Shown: positions 25,646-35,245, counted from the first letter of the stretch. The stretch: 64,000 nucleotides of DNA from UBA2336 sp964404445 (GCA_964404445.1 CAYOJW010000002.1:310001-374000); one strand, 5' to 3'. Notes: a model not told the origin generated them from the letters alone. Numbers and translations are program-made.

Positions 25646-28600
25646 ATGAACAGGTTTATTAAAAATATTATAGCGTTTTCGCTAAAAAATAAATTCTTTA
25701 CGTTCTTCTGGGTAGGCTTATTGGTTATTGGCGGTATTGTCAGCTACATCCGCATCCCTATTGAAGCGTTCCCCGATGTTACCAACACTCAAATTATTAT
25801 TGTAACCGAGTGGAACGGCCGCAGTGCCGAAGAGGTCGAACGTTTTGTAACCACTCCCATCGAGATTGCCATGAACAGCGTACAGCGCAAAACCAACGTG
25901 CGCAGCATTACCATGTTCGGGCTGTCGGTAATCAAAATAATTTTTGAAGATGATGTTGAAGATTTCTTTGCCCGGCAACAGGTAAACAACCAGTTGCGCA
26001 ATGTGCAGTTACCCGACAATGTTGAACCGGAAGTACAGCCGCCTTATGGCCCTACCGGTGAAATTTTCCGTTACACCCTCGAAAGCGATGTGCGCGATTC
26101 GCGCGATCTCTTAACGATTCAAAACTGGACTATCGACAGGCAATTACGTGCCGTGCCCGGAGTGGCCGATGTGGTAGCGTTTGGTGGCCGGGAAAAAACG
26201 TACGAGATCAGCATTAACCCCGTACAGTTGCAAAAATATAATCTCACTCCGCTGGAACTGTACGAAGCCATTGCCAAATCAAACCTGAACGTAGGTGGCG
26301 ATGTAATCGAAAAAAACGGACAGGCTTATGTGGTGCGTGGCATCGGGTTGTTAAGTTCGATCGAAGAGATTGAAAACACTATTGTTGACATCTATAACGA
26401 TAACCCGTTGTTGGTAAAACGTGTGGCTACGGTACGCGAAAGCAGTCTGCCCCGTGTAGGTCAGGTAGGGTTAAACGAAAACGATGATGTGGTAGAGGGC
26501 ATTGTGGTAATGCGCAAAAACGAAAACCCCAGCGAAGTGTTAGCGCGCGTAAAAGCCAAGATTGAAGAACTCAACACTACTATACTGCCGAAAGATGTAA
26601 AAATGGTTACGTTCTACGATCGCGATAACCTGATGGCCTATTGCACCAAAACTGTTACCCACAACCTGCTGGAAGGCATGGTTTTCGTAACGGTAATCGT
26701 ACTCATTTTCATGGCCGACTGGCGAACGACTGTAATCGTAGCCGTTATCATACCCCTTTCGCTGCTGTTTGCTTTTTTGTGTTTGAAGCTGAAAGGCATG
26801 AGCGCTAATTTATTATCGCTGGGCGCTGTCGATTTCGGGATTATTATTGATGGTGCCGTAGTGATGGTAGAAGGACTGTTTGTAACGCTCGATCACGAAG
26901 CCCGAAAGCACGGCATGAAGAAGTTCAACAAACTATCCAAGCTGGGCATGATCAAACAAACGGGAAGCGAAATGGGCAAAGCCATTTTCTTTTCGAAGCT
27001 CATCATCATCTCGGCTCTGCTCCCGATTTTTGCTTTCCAGAAAGTAGAGGGTAAAATGTTTTCACCGTTAGCCTTTACATTGGGCTTTGCATTGCTGGGT
27101 GCACTCATCTTTACGCTTACGCTGGTGCCCGTGCTCAGTTCCATCCTGTTAAAGAAAAACGTTAAGGAAAAACATAACTTCTTTATCAATTTTGTAAACA
27201 ATACCGTAGCACGAGGCTTCGCGTGGACGTTCAGGCGAAAAACCATAACCATTTTAGTGTCTGTTGTTATTTTCTTAGGCACATTGTTTTCTACCCGCTG
27301 GCTTGGATCAGAATTTTTACCCCAGCTCAACGAAGGCGCCTTATGGGTAGAAGCCAAACTCCCGATGAGTTCTTCCCTCCAAAAAACTGTTGACATGGTT
27401 AGCATACTACGCAAAGACCTCATGTCTTTTCCCGAGGTTAATGGCGTGCTCTCACAAACAGGCCGCAGTAATGACGGAACAGACCCCAGCGGATTTTATT
27501 ACGTGCAAATGCAGGTGAACCTTAAACCCAAAGAAGAATGGAGCCGCAAAATCAGCATGGACGGGCTGATTGAAGAAATGGATAAAAAGTTAAAAAACTA
27601 TCAGGGCATTAACTACAACTATTCACAACCTATTATCGACAACGTAGCCGAAGCCGTGGCCGGGATGAACGCTTCCAATGCCATTAAAATTTATGGTGAC
27701 GATCTCGATAAACTCGATGAATACGCCAACCGCGTATTAGAACAAATTAAAGATGTAGAAGGCATTAAAGATGTGGGCATCCTTCGCAACATCGGCCAGC
27801 CTGAAATGAGTATCATCCTCGATGAAGAACGCATGGCTATGTATGGCGTTACCAAAGCCGATGCCCTGGCGGTAATTGAAATGGCCATTGGCGGAAAAAC
27901 AGCCACTGCCAAATATGAAGGCGAACGCAAGTTCGACATCCGCATCCGGTACGAACAGGAATACCGCAGCACCGAAGATGCTATTATGATGCTGATGATC
28001 CCTAACATCAAAGATGAAAAAATCCCATTAAAGGAAATTGCCTCCATCAAGCAACTTACCGGCCCCGCTTTCATTTATCGCGACAACACCAAGCGTTTTA
28101 TTGGCGTAAAGTTTTCGGTGCGCGAACGCGACCTCGGCAGCACCATTGCCGAAGCGCAAAAAAATGTGAACGAGAATATCCATCTGCCGCAAGGCTACTC
28201 GATAACCTGGACAGGCGAATTTGAAAACCAGGTACGTGCAACCAAAACGCTGGGGCAGGTTGTACCCATCAGCTTAACGCTGATTTTTGTTTTACTGTTT
28301 GTAATGTTTGGTAATGCCAAAGATGCCGGGTATGTATTAATCAACGTTCCGTTTGCGCTCATTGGCGGTATCATTGCCCTTCATGCAACGGGCATCAACT
28401 TCGGCATCTCGGCCGGGGTTGGGTTTATTGCCCTGTTCGGGATTTGTGTGCAGAATGGCGTAATCCTGATCTCGGAGTTCCACAAACAGGCGAAAGTATC
28501 ATCCACGCTCACCGAAGCAATTATGAATGCGGTGAAAATCCGTACACGACCGGTAGTGATGACTGCCCTGATGGCCGCCATTGGTTTGATGCCCGCAGCC

Positions 28601-28756
28601 CTGAGTACGGGCATCGGTTCGGAAAGCCAAAAGCCGTTGGCGGTTGTTATTATCGGAGGGCTGATCACGGCCACTGTTTTTACGCTATTGGTATTTCCGA
28701 TTATTTATTACAGGGCTTTGCACGTGCGTGAACGGAAGCGTAGAGTGGCGGTGTAA
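25646..28756 (+). CDS. czcA: Heavy-metal efflux RND transporter, CzcA-like
   Basis: Inner-membrane proton-driven pump of the HME-RND family, 1036 residues with the usual 12-helix layout. The N-terminus (PIEAFPDVTNTQIIIVTEWNG) is typical of CusA/CzcA. The helix-4 motif DFGIIIDGAVVMVE supplies D396, D402 and E409 in the D-x5-D-x6-E spacing of divalent-cation pumps such as CzcA. That favours zinc, cobalt, cadmium or nickel over monovalent copper or silver. It is the last gene of the operon czcCBA and is controlled, by position, by the two-component system at 21183-23225. Confidence 0.92.
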   Translation: MNRFIKNIIAFSLKNKFFTFFWVGLLVIGGIVSYIRIPIEAFPDVTNTQIIIVTEWNGRSAEEVERFVTTPIEIAMNSVQRKTNVRSITMFGLSVIKIIFEDDVEDFFARQQVNNQLRNVQLPDNVEPEVQPPYGPTGEIFRYTLESDVRDSRDLLTIQNWTIDRQLRAVPGVADVVAFGGREKTYEISINPVQLQKYNLTPLELYEAIAKSNLNVGGDVIEKNGQAYVVRGIGLLSSIEEIENTIVDIYNDNPLLVKRVATVRESSLPRVGQVGLNENDDVVEGIVVMRKNENPSEVLARVKAKIEELNTTILPKDVKMVTFYDRDNLMAYCTKTVTHNLLEGMVFVTVIVLIFMADWRTTVIVAVIIPLSLLFAFLCLKLKGMSANLLSLGAVDFGIIIDGAVVMVEGLFVTLDHEARKHGMKKFNKLSKLGMIKQTGSEMGKAIFFSKLIIISALLPIFAFQKVEGKMFSPLAFTLGFALLGALIFTLTLVPVLSSILLKKNVKEKHNFFINFVNNTVARGFAWTFRRKTITILVSVVIFLGTLFSTRWLGSEFLPQLNEGALWVEAKLPMSSSLQKTVDMVSILRKDLMSFPEVNGVLSQTGRSNDGTDPSGFYYVQMQVNLKPKEEWSRKISMDGLIEEMDKKLKNYQGINYNYSQPIIDNVAEAVAGMNASNAIKIYGDDLDKLDEYANRVLEQIKDVEGIKDVGILRNIGQPEMSIILDEERMAMYGVTKADALAVIEMAIGGKTATAKYEGERKFDIRIRYEQEYRSTEDAIMMLMIPNIKDEKIPLKEIASIKQLTGPAFIYRDNTKRFIGVKFSVRERDLGSTIAEAQKNVNENIHLPQGYSITWTGEFENQVRATKTLGQVVPISLTLIFVLLFVMFGNAKDAGYVLINVPFALIGGIIALHATGINFGISAGVGFIALFGICVQNGVILISEFHKQAKVSSTLTEAIMNAVKIRTRPVVMTALMAAIGLMPAALSTGIGSESQKPLAVVIIGGLITATVFTLLVFPIIYYRALHVRERKRRVAV

Positions 28757-28776
28757 TAACGTTGCCGGTTTTTTCG

Positions 28777-28784
28777 TATCTTTG
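28777..28784 (+). promoter_or_regulatory. -7 promoter element of the GNAT-like gene
   Basis: TATCTTTG is a perfect TAnnTTTG only 4 nt before the ATG at 28789. Transcripts would be nearly leaderless. A -33 element is not evident. Confidence 0.5.
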
Positions 28785-28788
28785 AATT

Positions 28789-29316
28789 ATGCCGAAGCAA
28801 ACGAAATACCATTTAGGCGTTGAGATTGATAAGTTGACAAACAGCATTGTCAATACTATTTCCGGTGACAGTTTTTCGACTGACGTTCACTCTGTTACAA
28901 AAACAGACTTAAAAAATACGATCAAGAAAAACGGTTGGCTTTTCAATTGGGGTGATGAATTTAAACTTTCTGACCGACAAGTTTACAAACTAACCATTCG
29001 TAACAACCCGAAAATTATTTAAGGGCTTTTAAGCATTAGTGATTATAATGACCACTTCTATTTGCATTTAATTGAAAGTGCTCCTTTCAATATTGGCAAG
29101 AACAAACTTTACGAAGGTGTACCGGGAAATCTGTTTGCTTTCACCTGTAAACTATCGTGGGACAAGGGTTACCAGGGTTTTGTTTCATTCACTTCTAAAA
29201 CGAAGTTGATTGAACACTATCAAAAAATGTTAGGCGCAACTCATGTAGGCGGGCATAAAATGGTAATATTCTCGAAAGAAGCATTACAATTAATCAGAAA
29301 ATACTTTCCGCTTTAA
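28789..29316 (+). pseudogene. GNAT-like gene interrupted by an in-frame TAA stop
   Basis: Two open frames, 28789-29022 (77 residues) and 29023-29316 (97 residues), are in the same phase and separated only by a TAA at 29020-29022. Joined, they encode one protein of about 174 residues plus the stop. The second half (HLIESAPFNIGKNKLYEGVP then GNLFAFTCKLSWDKGYQGFV and LIEHYQKMLGATHVGGHKM) looks like a GNAT acetyltransferase fold with a terminal LGA motif. The context PKII-stop-GLLSI suggests a CAA or CAG codon mutated by one C-to-T change. The gene has its own promoter and precedes a small companion gene. The family has no assigned function that I know. Confidence 0.65.
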
Positions 29317-29333
29317 CTCAAATAACAAAAACA

Positions 29334-29540
29334 ATGGGATACATTAAAGAACCATCAGGAATTAACTTCGTAGTTGACCCTACACCGTTGACTGCGGAAG
29401 ATAGAAAAAAGATCAGCGAGATCATTGCATTCTACAAACAAACAGGAAAAAAGCTACGGGTTGAAAAGGTAACGCCTCAACATTCCCGCAAAAAGAGAGC
29501 AGGCAACGCTACCGACAAAAGAAAGAAAGCAACTGTATAA
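29334..29540 (+). CDS. Small companion protein, uncharacterised
   Basis: A 68-residue soluble protein with a conserved-looking start (MGYIKEPSGINFVVDP), a helical middle (LTAEDRKKISEIIAFYKQTG) and a strongly basic tail (SRKKRAGN...DKRKKATV). It lies 17 nt after the interrupted GNAT-like gene in the same direction. From memory, this pair recurs together in Bacteroidota. The basic tail could bind nucleic acid. A toxin-antitoxin-like relationship is conceivable but unproven. Confidence 0.6.
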   Translation: MGYIKEPSGINFVVDPTPLTAEDRKKISEIIAFYKQTGKKLRVEKVTPQHSRKKRAGNATDKRKKATV

Positions 29541-29558
29541 TTTAAACTACCGTTACAC

Positions 29559-31016
29559 CTATTTAGCATCCGCATTATACAACAGCCTGTCATTGGCAAA
29601 GTCGTATAACGTTAGCCTGCGTAAATCGTAATAAGCTGTCCAGAAAGCGCGGAGGGCATCAACATACGCACGCTTGGCTTCATCTTTTTCCTTTAAGGCA
29701 ATGTTTAGGTTGGTGATGTCAATTTTACCGATGAGGTACCGGTTTTGTGAAACGATGTAACGCTCCTGCGCAATTTCATCCGATTTTTTTGTGATTTCGA
29801 TCTGGCTCAGCAATACTTCAAACTGCGCTACCTGGGTTACAACCTCCTGCTCAAAAATCACTTCGTCCTGCGCAATTACATAATCGTTCAACTTCTGGTT
29901 GGCAATGGCCGTGCGCATCCGGGCACGGTTGCGCCCCCAATCCAGCACGGGAAAATTAAAACCAACATTAATCCTTCTTTGCGATAGCGGATCGTCATAC
30001 AGTTCTACCATTTGATCGCCACTGTTGTTTAACCCATACGAAGCAATGAGGTTAATTTGAAAACGCTGCCCCCTCGCTTGTGCTACTTCACGGTCGGCTT
30101 CAATCTTTCTGCGTTCAAATGCAATGTAATCAGCCCGGTTGGTACGTGCCAACGCTAATGCCTTTTCGGCATTTAACCGAAGCACCGGAATTTCTTCAGG
30201 CAATAACAACGTAAATTCATCAAACTCTTTTAAGCCGATGTACGACCTTAACGACAACTTGGAGTTTTGTAGGTTTATGCGTGCTGCGGTTACCTGTTGC
30301 CGCGATTGCAATAACTGCAATTCGGCTTGCAGTAATTTATCTTTTGTGGTTGTGCCGATATTATAACGCCCCTGCTCTATTTTATAGATGGTATCGTTAT
30401 TGGCCATGTTATACTCGGCTAATTGCAAACTGATCTGCGCATCGAGCACGGTAAAAAAACGGGTTGCAGCGGTTTGCGAAATCGATTCGATCTCTTCAAC
30501 AAATTCACGCTTCGATTCTTCGTAGCGCAAGGGTTCTGTTTTCCTGTCCCAGCGTAAACTGTTAAATCCCAGTATGGGCTGGTTTAACTGTACGTTCACA
30601 ACCGTTCCGCTATATTGTTTTATGTCGAACAAATAGTCATCATACCGGTCAAGCCCTGTATTTACTGAAAGTGTTCCGCCCGTTAAGAAGATAGGTTGTT
30701 CCAGTCCGAGGTTTAACGAAGTATTGGTTTGTTCACGTTGTTGAAACCGGATGGTTCCGTCATCCAGCCGGTTTTGGAAATAATCCTGATTATAAGCCGG
30801 GAAATTTCCGTTTAACCGGAGTTGAGGGTTATAGTTCGACTTGTAATATTTATACTGCCAGTACCGGTTTTCTTTCCGGGTTTCGGCCTGCTTGGCAAAT
30901 GGCGACTGGCCGATTGCCTGCTGTATCAAATCCTCTAACGAATATTTTTGCTGGGCAACCGAACTGGTTGCGCTGATAATCAGCACATAAACAAACAGCG
31001 ATAATTTTTTATTCAT
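29559..31016 (-). CDS. TolC family outer membrane efflux protein
   Basis: Outer-membrane channel of the export operon transcribed leftward, 485 residues from the ATG at 31016 (MNKKLSLFVYVL signal, cleavage after SVAQ). A longer frame from 31073 would place 19 charged residues before the signal and is rejected. It shows tandem TolC repeats with long amphipathic helices. The start overlaps the end of the permease gene by 8 nt, so the genes are translationally coupled. It is convergent with the small gene at 29334-29540. Confidence 0.88.
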   Translation of the reverse strand: MNKKLSLFVYVLIISATSSVAQQKYSLEDLIQQAIGQSPFAKQAETRKENRYWQYKYYKSNYNPQLRLNGNFPAYNQDYFQNRLDDGTIRFQQREQTNTSLNLGLEQPIFLTGGTLSVNTGLDRYDDYLFDIKQYSGTVVNVQLNQPILGFNSLRWDRKTEPLRYEESKREFVEEIESISQTAATRFFTVLDAQISLQLAEYNMANNDTIYKIEQGRYNIGTTTKDKLLQAELQLLQSRQQVTAARINLQNSKLSLRSYIGLKEFDEFTLLLPEEIPVLRLNAEKALALARTNRADYIAFERRKIEADREVAQARGQRFQINLIASYGLNNSGDQMVELYDDPLSQRRINVGFNFPVLDWGRNRARMRTAIANQKLNDYVIAQDEVIFEQEVVTQVAQFEVLLSQIEITKKSDEIAQERYIVSQNRYLIGKIDITNLNIALKEKDEAKRAYVDALRAFWTAYYDLRRLTLYDFANDRLLYNADAK

Positions 31017-32385
31017 AACGCAACGAGGTAATAGGGTCTTGATTGGCAGCTTTGCGCGCGGGTGCGATTCCAAAAATTAATCCTACGGTAGCCGCAACAC
31101 CAAAGGATAATACAATAGACATAAAACTGATTACCGTTGGAATTGTAGCAACGTACGATACTAAGTACGCCAACGAAACACCGAGCACAACACCGATGAT
31201 GCCCCCGGTTACGCTGATCATCACGGCTTCAAACAAAAACTGCTGAATGATGTCTGACTTCTTCGCGCCAATGGAAAGCCGTAACCCGATCTCTTTAATC
31301 CGCTCCAGCACCGATGCCAGCATGATATTCATAATACCAATACCGCCTACCAGCAACGATATACCGGCAATGGCGCCCAACACGTAATTAAAAATATCGT
31401 TGGTGCGCTGTTGTTGTTTTAACAACAGTTCGGGGATTTCTATTTCATAGTCCACCATATCATAATGCCTGCGTTCAAGCATACGCGAAATAATTTCGGC
31501 AATGGGTTGCAGTTTATTGGTTTCGTCAACCTGGATAACTAACCGGTCGAGCTGGTGATAATTTTTTGACTCTAACTGGCTTTCTTCGCTTTCTTCCTCC
31601 TGATTCCCACCGATGATCACCACCATACCGCCTCCTTTCATGGCTTCTTTGCGCAGGGCTTCGGCCGAGATCACATCGCGGTTCCGGTAACGCACCAAAA
31701 CGGTTTGCAACGGTGCGTATATGTCCATATTAAAGTCGCGAATGCCTAATTTACTGATGCTGTTTTTAGAAACCATGCGTTCTTTCATCACGCCCACAAT
31801 GGTAAGCCAGTGCGGCCCTACTTTAATTGTTTTACCGATGGGGTCTTCGGTCGGGAAAAATTTAGATTTGATTGAACTTCCCACAACACAAACCGGTGCC
31901 CCGATCTTCAACTGCTCGGCATTAAACCGCTGACCCTGATACAACTCAAAATTATAGATGTCGAAATAAGAGGGATCTACACCTACCAATTTGGCCGACC
32001 TGCGAATACCGCTGCGGATAACCGATGTGTTCAGGATAATCTCGGGGCTGATTTTGGTAATGCCCGGAATGGTTTGCTCAATGCTGTGTACATCGCGCAC
32101 GGTAAGACCCGGTGAGAATTTTTTCTTCTCTTTCTTTCCACCGGTGTTGTCGGCAATTTTTTCTTCTTCCTGTTCGATGATGGGCTTGATCACAATGTTA
32201 TTCACGCCCACCAATTTAATCTGCGCTAAAATTTCCTGCTGCGCACCATTACCAATGGCAAGCATGGCAATTACGGCTGCTACTCCGAAAATAATACCCA
32301 AAGCCGTTAATAACGACCGCACTTTATTTGTTAACACTGCACCTATCGCTATGTACAGGTTAGCCATTACACGTTGCGAAAACAT
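31009..32385 (-). CDS. MacB-like ABC transporter permease
   Basis: Permease of a MacB/FtsX-type mechanotransmission ABC transporter, 458 residues. An N-terminal membrane helix (KVRSLLTALGIIFGVAAVIAML) is followed by a large periplasmic MacB_PCD domain and three C-terminal helices (GGIGIMNIMLASVLERIKEIGLRLSIGAKK is the coupling region). No nucleotide-binding domain is fused, and no ATPase gene lies in this operon, so the ATPase must be supplied from elsewhere. Overlaps the TolC gene by 8 nt and follows the adaptor gene by 10 nt. The substrate could be a peptide, antibiotic or lipoprotein-like molecule. Confidence 0.9.
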   Translation of the reverse strand: MFSQRVMANLYIAIGAVLTNKVRSLLTALGIIFGVAAVIAMLAIGNGAQQEILAQIKLVGVNNIVIKPIIEQEEEKIADNTGGKKEKKKFSPGLTVRDVHSIEQTIPGITKISPEIILNTSVIRSGIRRSAKLVGVDPSYFDIYNFELYQGQRFNAEQLKIGAPVCVVGSSIKSKFFPTEDPIGKTIKVGPHWLTIVGVMKERMVSKNSISKLGIRDFNMDIYAPLQTVLVRYRNRDVISAEALRKEAMKGGGMVVIIGGNQEEESEESQLESKNYHQLDRLVIQVDETNKLQPIAEIISRMLERRHYDMVDYEIEIPELLLKQQQRTNDIFNYVLGAIAGISLLVGGIGIMNIMLASVLERIKEIGLRLSIGAKKSDIIQQFLFEAVMISVTGGIIGVVLGVSLAYLVSYVATIPTVISFMSIVLSFGVAATVGLIFGIAPARKAANQDPITSLRYE

Positions 32386-32395
32386 AACCGTGCCG

Positions 32396-33733
32396 TTATT
32401 GTTTGGGTAAGGTAATTACCTGACCGGCAGGCCGAGGCTCTTTGGCTTCTTCGCTACTCTCTTGCTTTTTACGTTTGCCGTTCATTTCAGGCAACAGCTT
32501 TACAGGTCTGTCTTCCTGCCCCGAAGGATTTGACAAGAATAGTTTGTCGCTCAAACTCAAGCCGCCTTTAATGACCACATCGTTGGCATTGGCCGCATCT
32601 ACAATAACTTCCTGCTTCACAATGTTCAGGCCTTCGCTTTTATAGACAAACGTGATGGTATCGCTCTGGCTATGCAGGCATTCTAACGGAATGTATATGG
32701 CGCTGTCGATCTGGCTGGCGATAATTTTATTGCTGGTGGTCATGGCCGGGCGCAACGTTGGGTCGCTGCCTACTATTTCGATGGTTACTTCAAACACTTT
32801 TGCATCGGAGTTGGGGCGTTGTTCGCCCACATTGGCAACCCGCACAACTTTTCCTTTCAGTTTTTTATCCGGGTATGCATCCAAACCCACATCAACAGAC
32901 TGGCCGGGCTTAATCTTACGAACATCCACCTCGTTTACATACGTTTTCGAGATCATCGAGGTAAGGTCGGGCAGTTTGGCTACTACCGGATCCCAAACAC
33001 CAATGCGCGAACCACCTTTAATGGGTTTGCCGTTCCAGTCTTTGGTGTAGATCACCATCCCGTCTTCGGGCGCCAGCACGGTAAAGCTCTCACCCATTTT
33101 GGCCATGTTGTCGGTTTCGCCTTTAACCTTTCGCAACTCGGCCGCCACTTCGCGCATTTTTTCGATGTTCTGGTTTTTTTTTATCTTGTAGTTTTCAATG
33201 GCCTGGTTATAAGCGCGCTCGGCTTTTTCTACTTCAATCTGGTTTTGCTTGATGGTGGCCGGTGGTTCAAATTTCGATTGTTCCAGCACAATGCGTTTTT
33301 CTTCGACCGTATATTTCAGGTTAATCAACTCATCGCGCGATTGGCGCATGGCCAGTGTTGTATCGAGTTGTGTTTGTGCATACTTGGAGTTGGCTTTTTC
33401 CAGTTCAATTTGTTTGTCGGCCAGTTTTCCCTGAAAATCAGACCGGTCGAGGTTGGCGATCCAATCGCCCTTTTTTACAACAATCCCTTCATCGACTATG
33501 CTTTGGATGGTAAGTTCATAAATGCGAAAATCACGAAGTGCCGATGGCCCCATAATGTTTACCGAATTTTTGGCTTCGAGATCGCCTGTGGTTTCGATCT
33601 CTACCTTAAAACGGCCTTGCTTTACCGATGTAAAAATATCAACACCATCGCCTGCGCGATTGCGGCCAAACAGGAAATAGGCTACAAACAAAACAACTAC
33701 TATGCCGGCTCCGATGATCAGTTTTCGTTTCAT
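32396..33733 (-). CDS. HlyD/MacA-type periplasmic adaptor
   Basis: Membrane-fusion adaptor of 445 residues, the first gene of the three-gene exporter operon. It has an N-terminal signal anchor (about residues 5-22), a lipoyl-like half, a long coiled-coil hairpin (about residues 90-210, rich in Glu, Lys and Gln), the second lipoyl half (FTVLAPEDGMVIYTKDW), a beta-barrel domain, and a lysine/glutamate-rich C-terminal tail (NGKRKKQESSEEAKE). It pairs with the downstream permease and TolC protein. A TATTTTTG -7 element lies 30 nt upstream. Confidence 0.88.
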   Translation of the reverse strand: MKRKLIIGAGIVVVLFVAYFLFGRNRAGDGVDIFTSVKQGRFKVEIETTGDLEAKNSVNIMGPSALRDFRIYELTIQSIVDEGIVVKKGDWIANLDRSDFQGKLADKQIELEKANSKYAQTQLDTTLAMRQSRDELINLKYTVEEKRIVLEQSKFEPPATIKQNQIEVEKAERAYNQAIENYKIKKNQNIEKMREVAAELRKVKGETDNMAKMGESFTVLAPEDGMVIYTKDWNGKPIKGGSRIGVWDPVVAKLPDLTSMISKTYVNEVDVRKIKPGQSVDVGLDAYPDKKLKGKVVRVANVGEQRPNSDAKVFEVTIEIVGSDPTLRPAMTTSNKIIASQIDSAIYIPLECLHSQSDTITFVYKSEGLNIVKQEVIVDAANANDVVIKGGLSLSDKLFLSNPSGQEDRPVKLLPEMNGKRKKQESSEEAKEPRPAGQVITLPKQ

Positions 33734-33762
33734 GTGTTAATAGGGTTACGCTATCTTTTCTG

Positions 33763-33802
33763 CAAAAATAAACGGATGGCTATACTCATCTTAACCATCC
33801 GT
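33763..33802 (-). terminator. Terminator hairpin overlapping the next operon's -7 element
   Basis: On the minus strand, the 8-bp stem ACGGATGG (33802-33795) / CCATCCGT (33779-33772) with a 15-nt loop is followed by TTTATTTTTG. This is a plausible terminator for the sigma operon. Its T-rich tail also contains TATTTTTG (33770-33763), a perfect TAnnTTTG for the adaptor gene, so stop and start signals share the same bases. Confidence 0.6.
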
Positions 33803-33846
33803 GTAATATTGGTTTGTTAAAAAAGGGTTAAAGGGTGTCGTACACC

Positions 33847-35214
33847 TTATTGAGCCGCTCCCCTTTTTACTTCAATTTTTGACAAGGCACTGCTTTTATC
33901 AACCTTCCCCGCATTGTAATCTTTCAGCACCGATGCTTTTACAGCCATTTCCAATGTTGCCGGAATACCGCAATCCACACATTTTGTTACTGTAACGTTA
34001 ACAATGAGCTGTTCAGTATCATTCAAACTCTTTAAAGTTCGGCCGTAGTCGAGTATATTCTCTTTTAATTCGCTTTCAAACAACGGGTACAGTTCTTTTA
34101 CTTTCTTATCGCGTTCCTGCTGGGTAAGGTTTTCGAGACCCACGGTAGGCATCGAAAGGCGCATATCACGCTCGTCAACCCTGCCCCACGGATTGCTAAC
34201 GTTGTTGGCATTGCTTGAATACACCTGTATATACACAATCGCTCCGAAGTCGGTAAGGCGTTCGTAATAAACGTTGCCCTGGGTAAAGAATGTTTTTGAT
34301 AAATCGCTGCGGTATAACCGGTTAAAGATGCTCGCAAGCAATTCCATATCGGGCTCAACTTTGTTGGTCGATACCGAGTTCACCACTTTTAGCTTAGCCA
34401 ACATCTGATCGCGGGTAATTTTTCCCTGACGGAAATCGGTCAGATCGCCTTTACGCGCTTCTACAGATACTAATGCTTTATTGCTGTTCTGGCTCTGGCC
34501 AAAGAATGTAAATTGATTGTTGCCACGATTGGTTACCACAATGCGCTCGTCTGCCGTAAGGGTACCTAACATATCGCCATAGTCCATAATAAAATTCTTC
34601 GCCACGTTAATTACTTTCTCGTTACTTACTGCCTGAAGGCTGTCTGCATTGATTTTTTTCCGGTTGGCCGGATAAGTCTGAACGCCTGCAATGCTGTTTG
34701 TTGTGCCATAACCTTGTGTGCGTCTGTCCATTTCAACAGCTACCTGATCTTCGGTTGCTTTTTTCTTTTTTACGTCTTCCGTTGCTTTAACCGGTGTCTT
34801 ACTTCTGCCTTCCCGCTGGTTCATGGCTTCGCGGGTTGCACGCTCCATCTCTGCTTCGGCTAACTGCATTTCGCGCTGGGCTTCCTCCATTTGGCGTTGT
34901 GCCCAGCGCGGGCTGTACCCTGAGATTGTGCCATCGATATACACCACATTACCTGAACCTCCGCCCGAAAATATTGATGTGTTTAATATACTGGTAGGAA
35001 CGATAAAGGTTACACCGTACCCCGGAATATAATTTCCTTTTACATCCATAAAGAAGAAATTACGTTGATCAAATTCATTCTTTAACAATGTGTTCAGTAC
35101 GCTTTCGGTTACCGCCAGGTCGCGCGCCATGCGGTCGTCACTTGTTTTCTGTGCTGTGGCTGCCGATACACTTAAAAGCATAAGCGCCATCCAAAAATTA
35201 ACCACTCGTTTCAT
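33847..35214 (-). CDS. Secreted protein of unknown function in an ECF sigma operon
   Basis: A 455-residue protein from the ATG at 35214 (MKRVVNFWMALMLL signal, cleavage after TAQ). The start codon 30 nt further upstream would put a hydrophilic leader before the signal. After the signal come a predicted beta-rich region with FIVPTSILNTSIFSGGGSGN, a charged coiled coil (RQMEEAQREMQLAEAEMERA), a low-complexity KATEDVKKKKATED linker, and a C-terminal domain with a CVDCG motif. No family was recognised. It is third in the operon after the sigma factor and anti-sigma factor, and so is a candidate envelope sensor or output of that system. Confidence 0.7.
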   Translation of the reverse strand: MKRVVNFWMALMLLSVSAATAQKTSDDRMARDLAVTESVLNTLLKNEFDQRNFFFMDVKGNYIPGYGVTFIVPTSILNTSIFSGGGSGNVVYIDGTISGYSPRWAQRQMEEAQREMQLAEAEMERATREAMNQREGRSKTPVKATEDVKKKKATEDQVAVEMDRRTQGYGTTNSIAGVQTYPANRKKINADSLQAVSNEKVINVAKNFIMDYGDMLGTLTADERIVVTNRGNNQFTFFGQSQNSNKALVSVEARKGDLTDFRQGKITRDQMLAKLKVVNSVSTNKVEPDMELLASIFNRLYRSDLSKTFFTQGNVYYERLTDFGAIVYIQVYSSNANNVSNPWGRVDERDMRLSMPTVGLENLTQQERDKKVKELYPLFESELKENILDYGRTLKSLNDTEQLIVNVTVTKCVDCGIPATLEMAVKASVLKDYNAGKVDKSSALSKIEVKRGAAQ

Positions 35215-35245
35215 TTTATATAATTTAATGTTTTTGTTTTCCATC

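Noticed and set aside
26893..27423. 176-residue minus-strand open frame
   Set aside because: Antisense of the czcA-like gene, which is a complete RND pump.
29020..29022. TAA considered as recoded or read-through codon
   Set aside because: TAA is not used for selenocysteine or pyrrolysine, and no stimulatory structure was seen; a nonsense mutation or sequence error is simpler.
32819..33820. 333-residue plus-strand open frame
   Set aside because: Antisense of the adaptor gene; composition is Phe/His-rich as expected from reversed coding, and no domain is visible.
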